Source of the DNA: Nomia melanderi
Lineage: Eukaryota > Arthropoda > Insecta > Hymenoptera > Halictidae
Reading direction: 5' to 3'
Assembly (NCBI RefSeq): GCF_051020985.1
Contig: NC_135012.1
Coordinates: 12,340,451 to 12,404,450, forward strand
DNA length: 64,000 nt
Part shown: in pieces, positions 1-11,400 of the stretch
Layout: each line of letters begins with the position of its first letter
Numbering within the stretch: the stretch's first letter is position 1
Translations under genes and position numbers: made by a program
Notes under the pieces: model-generated
What the model saw: only the letters and a program-made list of their open reading frames with translations
What the model was told of the DNA's origin: nothing
The model's database searches: none

Positions 1-2332
1 TCAAAGTGCCTCGATAACTTCCGCAAACTTGGCCCAACAGAATGGAGGGAAGTCTCCGCTGATGTAGTCTCGTCTCATTAAGAATTTAAACCAACTTCCT
101 TCTCCCGTTCCTGAAAATTAGTCCGGCTTCTGCGGCTTAAAACCGTCGCTCGGCGGAATTCCGCGAAACGTAGATAATCCGATTGTCGCCGGCGAAGCTT
201 ACGCGATTTTTTCATATGTAGAACTCCCGATCGAGATCACGGAAACCGACTATCGGTCTCGCGCGAGAAATCGGGGCAAAGGAGGGAATTCTTGATTTTT
301 CCATTTTCGGAGGAAAGATTTGATCTCTCAACCCGGCGATCGCGAGAATTTCGATTATTTTTCCATAATGCTGATACCATTGTAACGTACGAGCATCGTA
401 ATCGACTTTGGATCGGTGGAAAGTCGTCGGAACGAATCTTGCTCGAGATTCCCTTTGCACACGGTTTTCTTCCGTAATCTTTTTCTACGACTGTACAAAG
501 TTGGAAAAGTGTTGAAGGTAACACGATAATGTAAATAAAATGTGGAACACGAATTTTCTTTGTATCAAGTCATTTTATAAAGCCTTTTTTCGAGTGTCCA
601 CTAATCGAAAAGCGCAGAGACTTTTGAAGCTTAGCATTGCTTGATTTATTGAAATGATATACGTGAAATGTAGAAGAATTATGTAGTAACGTATTTTGAT
701 TGAAGAAAATTCAGAGACAGATTTTTATTTATTTTCGCATGGAATTATAGATGTTTAAAGATATTCGAACATTCATGGGAAATTCTAAGCTTGATATTAC
801 ACAAAATGTACGCGACACGAGGAATTATGTGAAATATTCAAAGTGCAGTGGTTTCTGGAATATTTACCAGCAAAGCATTTTTTATTTTAATTCAGATTTT
901 ATAATTATACTTTAAACAATTTGAATTTACATAAAGACCCGCAGTATTTATTACAGTAGAGAAAACATCCTGTCGCATGTTTTACAAAACGACCCGCCTT
1001 TTATTTTCAGACTTTAAAAAGCCGCCATTAATTCTTTTTATCAAAGCGGCTATGCGATTTATAGATAACGCAAAAGCGGTTCAAAGCAGGTAGAGCTAAA
1101 GGAAGTGGACAATAAATATGTTGCTTTTGTGCAACGTTGTCGTGTATTAAAACCGTGTCTCTGGAAAAAGGAGGAGTTGTCAGGAATTTTTATCCGACAC
1201 AGTAACATCGAGACGAATATGTTACCTGTTTCTAAACTCATGCACGCTTCTATTACAGTTTTCTGGGTTATCGCGCTTTATTTTTGACAATTAAGGCAAA
1301 GGACATTTTCTGCGATAGCTCTCTTCGTGCGCTATTATCTAGGTCAAGTGTTCAATTAAATATGAGGTCTCCAAATGACAGTCTGGTTGAACGATAATTT
1401 GCTGAATTATTCTAACATTATAAAGGTCATTCTAAATTTCACAGATATTTCTGAAAACGTATATTTGCACTCCAATCCTCAGTCTGTGACTTAATTGTAT
1501 AAATGCATCGAGCAGATTTTTGGAATCAGTTTTATAATTCCGGACTAAAGTTCCATGTAAAAGCATTATATTTTATCGTATATTGTATAGATCTCCAAAC
1601 TATATTATATTACATTAAATATTATATTCTACTAAAATTTTTTCTAAACGATTCAGATCGCGAATGTCAAAATAAAATTTCTCTCACAATTTCGTACTTA
1701 AAAAAGTCAAATCAGAAAAGTGTAGTAATGTATTAAAATATTATCATGATATATTTCTTATTCAAAATATACACTATCTAAATATAAAGATAAACAATCG
1801 ACTGGATAGGATAATTATATATTAGCAGCCCGGCACGCTGCACCGATATCGTCCTGTAAAGGTTAATCAAGATCTTACCGTGCAATCAACCTACTCCAGG
1901 CTGCATTTCAACTTCGAAACCACTTCGTACGTTCGTAACATCGAGGAGAGATCAGTTTTCGAATAGGATCAAGGACGTACAGACATGCAAAGAATGTCAC
2001 CGTAATTAGTTCCTAGTTATCGCGTTATCCTCCCTTTATAATGATTTTCCTTCGTGTCACTGGTCCGACATTCGACTCCTCTTAGCCTTTGATCCCGAAC
2101 TGGTTCGCTCCCATTAGTAAGGAGATTAGAGTGAAGGAGTGACAGTAACGAATCAAAAGCGTATCGCTGCGGGGTATCGTATAATCCCGGAAGTAAAGCG
2201 AGTCAGTTCTTTGCTGAACGTTTCCCTGCCCTGTCTCGTAACGCTGCGAGCCGGCAGGAAACCGAACGATAACGAAATCCGAGCGATTTACATTTGCATC
2301 CGACCCGAGTGGATTTGCTTTTTCCCCACTCT

Positions 2333-2336
<4 letters not shown>

Positions 2337-2366
<30 letters not shown>
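2337..2366 (+). repeat. (TC)n microsatellite
   Basis: About fifteen uninterrupted TC units, followed by imperfect CTC and ACTC units up to about 2390. Confidence 0.95.
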
Positions 2367-2370
<4 letters not shown>

Positions 2371-2557
2371 TCACTCACTCTTTCCCACTCGCTTTTTTTC
2401 ATTTCTGCCGGATGCTTTGTGTAGTTTCCGCATCGATTTCTCGGCTTAAATGTCCTGGCCGCGGAGTCTTTGAACTTCCACGTCCAACTAACCCAACTTT
2501 TCCTGCGTTCGATCTACTACCCTTTTGAATACGCTCTGTCAACACGTTTCCCGGCGC

Positions 2558-2925
2558 GGTTTGTTCCGATAATAGACTTCGCGGCGACAATATTCTCTTA
2601 AATTTAACGCGTCCGTTTAAACATTAGGAATATGTATTACTGATGTAATATATATATTTTTTATATATCTAGTAGTTTTTGAAGTAACCTTAAGTAAAGA
2701 TATCTAACATATATCTTATTTTTCATTTGATTTTACGAAACAAGGTTTGTTCCGATAATAGACTTCGCGGCGACAATATTCTCTTAAATTTAACGCCTCC
2801 GTTTAAACATTAGGAATATGTATTACTGATGTAATATATATATTTTTTATATATCTAGTAGTTTTTGAAATAACCTCAAGTAAAGATATCTATATCTTAT
2901 ATTTTATTTGATTTTACGAAACAAG
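2558..2925 (+). repeat. Tandem duplication, two units of about 185 bases
   Basis: Unit 1 (2558-2743) and unit 2 (2744-2925) both start GGTTTGTTCCGATAATAG and end TTACGAAACAAG. They differ by a few substitutions and a small deletion in unit 2, so the duplication is recent. Non-coding. Confidence 0.9.
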
Positions 2926-3108
2926 GTTTTATTCAAATTAGGGAAACCGGTGTCCACGCTGAGGATTTTTATTCATTTACCTATATTAATCCTTATGGGT
3001 TCAGGGATTTGTGGCTGCCACGGTCCCTTCTCGTAATACCCTAAGGACGATTGCAAGTTGCACGGGACGAAGGCTCTTATTGTTACGAAAAACTACCAAA
3101 TGTACAAT

Positions 3109-3183
3109 AAGTCTTAGAAAAGATAAAAGGTGTATACAAAACTAAAACTACGATGGTTTAAGGGCTATAAGTGGCCTTAACAC
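3109..3183 (+). repeat. Dispersed repeat, copy 1 of 2 in window
   Basis: Shares AAGTCTTAGAAAAGATAAAA and ACTAAAACTACGATGGTTTA, plus TGGCCT and CAACAC further on, with 40359-40453. It lacks about 19 bases present in the other copy. It lies in a CpG-richer, repeat-like block (about 2990-3420) that may be the remnant of a larger transposon; no open frame supports a family. Confidence 0.75.
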
Positions 3184-6100
3184 TAACAGTTCGGCGAAGC
3201 TCTACTATTAAAGACAAGGGCCGAGGTAGTAGGTGTCCGGAATAGCCGATCTGATTTGAAATCACGACGCCGCTAATCGCGAAACACCACCGCGACATTA
3301 GTACAATCGGTGTCAGCTGCAGCGGCCGTCTATTGTACCAGATAGTGGTGGATTACAATGGCCAATTTACCATTTAATCCTAGAAGTTGATATAACTGGG
3401 CCGGCCGCGTACTCGTTCGCCCGCTTCAGATACTCTCATTATTTATTAGACGCCATTCAACTACCCTGGACTGCTGGAAATTGATTCGGAATGCTCCGAT
3501 GCCCCGATGCTCCATTTCATTCGTATTGTTGCATAATAAATTAATCTGCAAGAAGACCTTACGGGCGATAGGCCTTCCAAACTCTATCGGGAAATCACGT
3601 TGGAAATCGTTTCGATGAATATAAAATGTATTAGTCGTTCGAAAACGAATTAATTCCACGGCAAAACCATTGGAAATTAAGATAATTAAAGCTTCGAGAG
3701 TCGGCACGGTTTCCAATTTATAAATACTGTACCTTATAATTCGTAAGCTGCACGAAACGTTTTTAATTCTGTTAAAGGAACACAAGGTAAACGAATATTC
3801 GCGTATATAAATGTCCCAATGTTTCTCCATTTGAAAAATTAAATGTCGCATTCATTCCTTTAAAAACATCGCAAACACGGAACATGCACGCGCGTTATGG
3901 CGTTGCTTCCGAAAAAACAATGAAAATCTGCTTCTCCTTTCATTTTTCCCCGTACGCATTCCATTTACGAGAAAAATGCTGGCTTTGAACTATGTCAACA
4001 GCCCGCGTAGCTTCGTTTATACCGAATGTCCTTTAATTAACGACACGACCAAGGAAAAACTGATTCCCAGCGAAATGACAATTCAAAAATGTAGAATAAA
4101 ATTCTTTTCGACTTATTCTCCGAAACGAAACGACAAACTGCCGCGACTACGAGTAAGAAACGTTCTGTTCGTTGTGTAGATTATTAGCTTCGACGATTTC
4201 AACGTTAAGACTGGAAAAACCGAATTTATGCGAATCACAGAAGTACCATTCTCTTCAGAAAATAACTCTGCAACTCGCTGTAAATCGATTCCCTGCTCGA
4301 CCTAAGAATAATATCGAATAAATCGCGAAGCCGAACGCGATCCCGAGGAATCGATAATCGCGACGACACGCCAGGGAAAGATTTGCTCCGAACAGTCGGG
4401 AATTCGTCGCAGAATTTGGATTTCCGCCAGAAGGTTCCCGAACCCCCGTATTTTATTCCTGCGACTTTCTTCCGCGCCTCTCGCGTCGCATTTCTTTTCT
4501 TATCCACTCACGGAATTCTCGTCACCCGTGCGCTCGTAATTCGAAAATTTGAACTTTGACTCTTTCTCCTTCTCAGTCTTCCTTTCTCTTTTCTCTTGAA
4601 TGTGCTTCTCTTTTTGAGAAGATGATCTTTTTCTCTTTTTCTATTTCTCCGTGTTTCTCTTTCCTTTCCCCGTTCTCTATCCCTCTCTTTCTCTCTAGTC
4701 CCTTCTATGCGTTTCTCTTTCTATTTATCTCTTCCCTGTTACATCCACATTTCATCGCGTCCTGCTCTTTTTCTCTTGATTCAAGAGAAACTGTTCTGCC
4801 GGGCAATTCTCTTTGAATTTAATCGCGCACGAGCTAGCTCGCGCGACGAAATTCTCCGACCGACGACGAATCCGAGGACCGCTTTTCGGAGAAAAACATT
4901 TCGTTCACGCTCGGAGGGAAACCGAGCTTGTTCCGAGCAGTCCGCTGATGAGCTTAGCGGATCCCGAGCTCCTTCTTCCGATAGAATAACGTGGACCAAA
5001 GTGGATTTGTCGTCTCGTATGGGGACGAGTGCCCTTTCCAGGATCCGCTCGTTCGTTCTGCGTTGTACCGTTGTCGAAGACGGTTTTCGATGTACACCGT
5101 GTCCCATTTAGTCCCTCCGAACGGGGATCCTTCAGGACCGGGGGATTATTGCGAGTGGCACTCGGTCTGACCGAGATGACAATCTCTAAGGAAGAATTCT
5201 TTATGGGTGTACCCTTAAATCAAGTTTGTCGAGGAAATACGATTAATCAGTCATAATTTCATAATTGCTTTTATCGTTACTTTTATCATTGTTGTTGCAT
5301 GATACGCACTGTACATATTGATACTATACAAATTTGATATAAAATGAAAATATAGATTCATTTCTAAACCTTACACTATTATTCAATGAAAGTTGGATAA
5401 GTATAGTCGTGTAAGTATCTCCAAATATTTGCTTATCTTGATTATAAGTGCGGGAAAGTATTGTGTTCGAGAGATACTAAACTTCAGCGAATTCGTTTAC
5501 ATAGTTCACATCCTGTATACGCGGGTAGCTGTAGTTACAGCGCTTCAAGGGCTAATCCGTCTATGAGATCAGCACTTTGGATCTACTAGGGTGTTCCAGG
5601 AAGCATCGCGAATTTTGAAACTTCAGTTTGTTAGGCTGTTGAGATCATACTTGTTCGCCGCATCGTGAACTCGGAAATCAGCATTTCCGGACTTCCTTCG
5701 ACAGACTGCGCATCTATTTTGATCGTCGGCGTGTGTTGCCTTTATACCGAACGAATTATCTAAGATAGGAACTTTAGATATCTTTACTGCCTCTTAGTAG
5801 CTGCAGAAAATTGTTAAGAACAAAAATAGAAATAGAAAAGTTTCTTGTTCGGAGGAAGCAAAGAAATGTATTCTTTAATGACATTTAAGATAACAAGACC
5901 ATGTATCTTTTTTCATGTATAATTTACTTTTTATATTCACATTGTACAGTTAATAGAATTTCATTTCTTTCAACGTCATTCTTAATTAATCGAAGCTGTC
6001 AGTGTAGGATGTAAAAGTATATTTAATTTCATTGAATTCTTTGAAGAATTCGCAGTAAGGATTCCTTCGAAAAAATTCTACACTGGAATACCTTTAGCCT

Positions 6101-7494
6101 TTGTATGAATGTTAACCCGGGACTCGGAAAGTTAGTCTCGACATTGCTGTCAAACGACTTTAGGAAATGTCTTCTTGCGCCGCTCCCCGGAACCACCATC
6201 GATTGTCAGCCTTTTCCTCTCTGATTTATCATGCTGCGCTCTTGGGAACGTTCTCCAGCTTTATCGACTCCGTCTTGCTTCAACAGACTGTTGTGAAATA
6301 GAAATCAACTTTGATCTCTATCTCTACAATGTTATTTTGCATTTTATATTAGATTTTTATGAGATACTTCTTGTACTGTCGTCTCGTACAGTTGCGAATG
6401 AAACTGACCTATGAAACTACATTCTGCGGCTCTATAGAAAATTATCTTGTAATAAAGTAATTGAAATAAGAATTAAATAGAAATTTCTTTTTCTCTGTAC
6501 GTCATTATTTCTATTACACGAGAAAGGAAATATGATCTACATTTAAATATGAATAAAATTTCCATAATCAAGAAATTTATAATATTCGTATGAAACGTAA
6601 ATTCATCTAAATAATTTATTATTTATTAAACTACATAGTTACTCGACTATTAACATCGACTCTTCATATCTTTCGGATACTTCAAAGCAAAATTCAAAAA
6701 CCCATTAAAATTCCAAAAATTGTAAATCTACTTTCCATTCAAACGAATGAGCAATTTTAATTTCAAACACACGTTCAATTCCAAAGAAATGTTGCATTCG
6801 GAATGATTTAATCCTTCGAGGTTTTAATTTCGTCCAAAGTATTTTATATAAAATTCCATTGCAGGATAGAATGACTTTTTAATAAGAAATTCTAGCTCTG
6901 TAGTAATCTTTTCAAAGGCGAAGCTATTACACCCCGTAGCTCGGTGATGCTTTAAAGCAGGCATCCAAGAGAGCGCAACAATCCACGCGAATAAAAGAGA
7001 TACCCCCGTTGAACCGTAGTCAAAAACGTTGCATTAATCCCTAGAAGGCTCGCGATATTTCCGGAATCCCTTCCCGGGGGAGCAACAATACCGGAACATT
7101 TGAATACCGAAGCCATTCAAACCGTCCCCCGATTCTACGGTTACACAGTAGACAGTGGAAAACCGCGACGCAAGAAATTTAATTCGGCGCAACTCGTACG
7201 TAACGTTGCGAACGGTCCAAGGTAGCGAAACACAATGGCGACTTGGCGTCTTTCCACATTGACCACCGCTAGTAAACCAAAACTTTATCTTGCGGTAACA
7301 TCGTGCATTAATCGACAACGCGCGGTACTAGGGCCAACTGTGCGATAATTAACTCATTCGTTACACATCTGTGCCGATCGACATTCTCTAGTTTACGCGA
7401 AGAAAAATAGACTTTCACATATGTTTCTAAATAATGTAAACGATTGACGAGCTTTTCTTCTTAGACATTACTTCAGCTACTTAAATATCAGTTA

Positions 7495-7500
7495 TTTATT
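7495..7500 (-). promoter_or_regulatory. Candidate polyadenylation signal, copy A
   Basis: An AATAAA hexamer on the minus strand lies about 600 bases past the copy A stop. AT-rich sequence makes such hexamers common by chance, so this is only a candidate 3' end. Confidence 0.25.
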
Positions 7501-8096
7501 TTCAACATAAATTGAACATTACTTGTCCCTTATCAATCTTTAACATTCGTAGTAAACATAGATACAGAATAAGTATAAAGTTCTCTTTCTCTACTAAATT
7601 ATTAGCGGTAAAGTTGTTTTACGAGGTACAGTTGTGAAATAAATCATAGGGGATAATATAAAATTATTCTAGTTATACAAGTGTCTACATAAACAACGTT
7701 ACACCTAAAGTCGACAACAGAAATATCCTGGGAATGTTCACGAGGGACGAACAATCGATAGACAAAAGAGATATTCAAGCCCTGTGCAATATCTCAATAC
7801 CTATCTAGTATCTATCTATACACTATCACAGAGAATCATCTAAACCTGTCCTTTGTTTTCGGCATCGATCACACACGCGATACGCGTGGAAGCGTCCCTA
7901 ATCCGAATTGGGCTCCGTTAAATTCGCAACTCGCGGTTCAATTAAATCCGAAGTCCGAGGGGGGATTGCGGACAGCTTTCAGGATCCACGGAGATCCTGT
8001 TCAGCCCGGATTGCAGTCGTTACCGGGATCAAGAAACCGTAGAAAAGCCGCGTCTCGGTCCCAGAAACTTCGCCCCGCGACCCCTGTCGCTCGGTT

Positions 8097-8421
8097 TCAC
8101 TCGATCGAGTGAAACTCCGAGATTCGCGGGTAAATTCGTCGTCGAACGGCTTCCAGCTCGGCCAAGTAAGACTTGCCCTCGACGTCCCCTTCGATCGACG
8201 ACGGCATCGGCGCACCGATCATCGCGGTGAACTGCCTCGAGATGCTCTTCCCTTTCGGGGCAGTGCACGGATCCGGGATCGCTCTTGTTACCCTTCCCTC
8301 TCTGTCCGCGGACGTTTCCCTTGTACCGTCCTCTTCATCTTCTGGAGGGTCCTCGTGCCGATTCTCCTCGGAGTCGATCCTTTTCCTCGATCGCGACGGG
8401 TCGCTGTCTCGAGCGTTCTCG
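8097..8421 (-). CDS. DNAI2: Copy A exon 10: acidic C-terminal exon ending near a YPRIS motif
   Basis: This open frame has no early ATG, so a start-based ORF search misses it. It was found by following the phase-2 donor of exon 9 to the acceptor ATCTTCCAG|C at 8421. It reads on as ENARDSDPSRSRKR, then PPEDEEDGTRETSADR, and ends in SYLAELEAVRRRIYPRIS and EFHSIE before TGA (8097-8099). The YPRIS motif (8118-8132) recurs near the C-terminus of copy B, which is the main reason to accept the exon. Its GC-rich composition matches the neighbouring exon. The splice is inferred. Confidence 0.72.
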
Positions 8422-11400
8422 CTGGAAGATGACGACGGAGTTAGATGGAGTTTTTCGCATTGAGACGGATATGGTGAACGAATAGCGTCCGTACGAGTGA
8501 GAATAAGTTGGAAGTTCGTCGGATTAGGTAACCTATTTGAAAACTGTGGGATTTAGTTAAACGTATCTCTGATAATGCTCGCAATGAAATCGAATAATGA
8601 TACGTGTAATCGTTAAACGCGGGCCAAATGTGTCTACGATATATTCCAACGAAAAGCTAAAGCGAAATGACGAAGAATTACATGTTTATCTGAAGGAATT
8701 AATATCACTTGGACTTTAAGATGATATTTTCGTGGCGCTTAACGCGTTAAGATCAACCTAACCGCCCGATAAATTTCTAAATTACCCATGCCTCCCGTTC
8801 TGTATCGAAGCCTACTCCGCCGACAACGAAACTCGAAAACCGTAACCACGGATGTTCCCAGACTAAATAGTTATCATCTCGCGAGCCGGGCGAGCGAGAC
8901 AAGACAGCCGCGTATAATACGGCGAGTATGCAAACAAATTTCCGAGCCGCCGTAAACGAGGCTCAACGAGCCAGTTTATCGGGCAGCCCCGGGTTCGTCC
9001 GAATCAAAAGGAACTTTCGTCCGTGTTCTCACCGGCTCTCATCCGCAATTTCAGCGATGCGTCCCGCGGCCCGAGCCGATCTCGACGATCGAGCTTCGCT
9101 GATCTCTCTCCTAGCCCTCTCGACCTCCTGCATGAATTCCAAAGGCAGGTCCAGCTTTTTCCAGCGAATCACCGCTCTCAGAGCGCGACTCTTAACCCCG
9201 TGGGCCTGCTTCATCGTCATTATCGCCGACTCGTTCGTCAGTTTCGACACACTCGAGCCGGCAGACGGTGTCTTGGACTTCTTGCTTCCACTCGATCCCT
9301 CTTTCGCCGGCGTTTTCTTGTCGGTTCTGAAGCAACAGACGTTCGGCCTGCAGATTTCGCCTTTGCAAGCCACTGGTAATCGGAACTTGATGATTCGCTT
9401 CTTTTTCTTCTTCGCGGGCTGCTCGCTCCTCTTCTTCGCTACGGACGTATCCGACGGCAACGCGCGCTCGACAGAGACCGCGGGTACAGCGACGCTCGAT
9501 TTCCGCATTGACTTGTGTCTCGACATTAATGTACGTCTTCTTAGAGCCATCGCCTCGGACGCTTTTTTCCCTGTCCTCCTACGCTCCTCTTTCTCTTCTT
9601 TTTCTTCTTGGCGCGTCTTCGCCTTTCGATCTTGCTTCTTTGCTGTCGACTGGATCGGGCCGATTGGACGGAGCTCCGGCTCAGTTTTGTCCGCGTACTT
9701 TTGTAGTTCCTTTGGGAAAAGTGGATAATACAATGGTTCGTGCGTGATGTAATGTAATATAATATAGTATAACATACTGTTACGTAATATGGTAGAATTT
9801 AATTTAATGTTATACAATAATATTATATCAACTCGTATGTAATTTCCTTGTTTTCCATTGTCTTAAGAAAATTTCGAGTACATTTTTTGTGATTCGATGT
9901 ACCTTTTATTATATACGAAATAGATTTACCGGCGAAAAAGGATTTCCGCAGAAAATGAAAAGAGTGGATTTATCAGATCATTTTCCTTGCAATATTTGAT
10001 TTTACTATGACTTGTATACAAGATTTCCCACCTGTTCCACAATTTCGTAATATTTGTTTTCGGCCTCCATCAGCTGGATCGTCGCTAACTCGTCTTTGAG
10101 TTTCTTCTTTGATTCTTTCGGGCTTCTTCTCACTTCCTTGTTCTCTTTCGATTTTACATCTCCCTCTTTCGCATCTCTGTCTTTCTCCTTCTTCCTCGGC
10201 TTCTTCTTTTCTCTGACCTTCGAGGGAGCAGTTGTCATGGCTGCTTCCTCCTCCACCTCGGCCGTGAGCTTCTGCAGTAATTTGATCTCCCTCAGCCGGA
10301 CGTCCACCGCCTTCGTTAACTTCGAGCACCTTTCTAAGTACTGTAACAAGCAGAAAGAAAATATTGTCGAATGGGCTCGAGCTGAAGAAAGTTAATCAGA
10401 AGTCCACTTTTCTATTGACATGTTCGTTGGGCGACAAGAAAAATGGACTTTCTGTAAATTATAATCATTCCTTCGTATCTTAAAAGCTACTTTAATGTTC
10501 CATTATATCTTAAAACGTTAAGATTTCTAAATGACCACATTTTACTTTTTAATTTGAATTAATCAACACATAATCCATACTGTATCACGCCTATGTATTA
10601 TTCCAATTAGTACGAAATCATACTTAAACCTTAGAATTGAATGTTGAAAATTTTTCAGACACTCAGAAGACTACCTTAAAAATTTTTTAAAAGTTTTTCT
10701 AACGTTCAGCTTTAATTTATTATTTTTTAACCGCAGACTCGCGGGAGTATGCTCTTTCTGATGCCGCGAGAACAAGTATACACGTAATATGAATGAATGA
10801 AATGTAGCTAAAAACAAAAGCAAAAGTGAGATTAATTTACGCTCGTTTACCTCTGACAGCGCGGTCCGGTCTTTTCTGTCGAAGGACTCAAAGAAGCCCG
10901 TCGATTCAACGAGAAACGTGCTCCCGTTATAGTTACCAACGGCTATGTAGGTCCCTTCGTCGTAGGGCGCCAGGGCCGTGATCTTCTCCTTTCCCAGTTG
11001 CAACTTGAAAATAGGGTTCCGGAGTTTCTGCAGAAGGTCCCAGGCCACCAGAGTCCCAGCATCGGTCGCCACGTAAAAAACCGAATTTCTCGTCTTGTTC
11101 CAACAGCCGACTGTTGGATTGTCTTTCATGTACCTGTCGGGGGAGCAATTTTTCGCAAACATAATATAAACTTCGAACATTTCGCGACTACCAAAGAACC
11201 CTTTTAATCGGCACACGCCGTTTTCAATGGAACCGACGCGAGACACAGTTCTCAAGAGAATATTCGACACGTAATTTTTCTCATCGACCGACATCCACTT
11301 TGAACGGATGAAAATATCGACTTTGAAGTTTAAAATTAATTCGGAAGATTATTATCGAATATTCGTGCGTTTCCCCTGAAGTTCGACTGCAGGTAGAAAG

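Larger units (their letters stand above)
1..8096. other. Intergenic, no supported gene
   Basis: AT-rich sequence with GC- and CpG-richer patches at about 1-300, 2040-2560, 4200-5200 and 6900-7330. Open frames here reach 141 codons, but none shows a domain, splice support or one-strand bias. Apart from the simple repeat, the tandem duplication and the dispersed repeat listed separately, I see nothing definable. The CpG-rich patch at 4.8-5.2 kb could be a promoter or a non-coding first exon of a gene outside the window, but nothing proves it. Confidence 0.7.

Noticed and set aside
3426..3851. 141-codon minus-strand frame
   Set aside because: No domain, no splice context, composition like the surrounding DNA; consistent with a chance frame.
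4707..5111. 134-codon plus-strand frame with a long overlapping minus-strand frame
   Set aside because: Both strands are open because the patch is CpG-rich with few stop codons; neither translation looks like a folded protein.
9023..9728. Plus-strand frames of up to 266 codons opposite copy A exon 9
   Set aside because: Mirror image of the Lys/Glu-rich coding exon (Phe/Leu/Ser-rich on the other strand).
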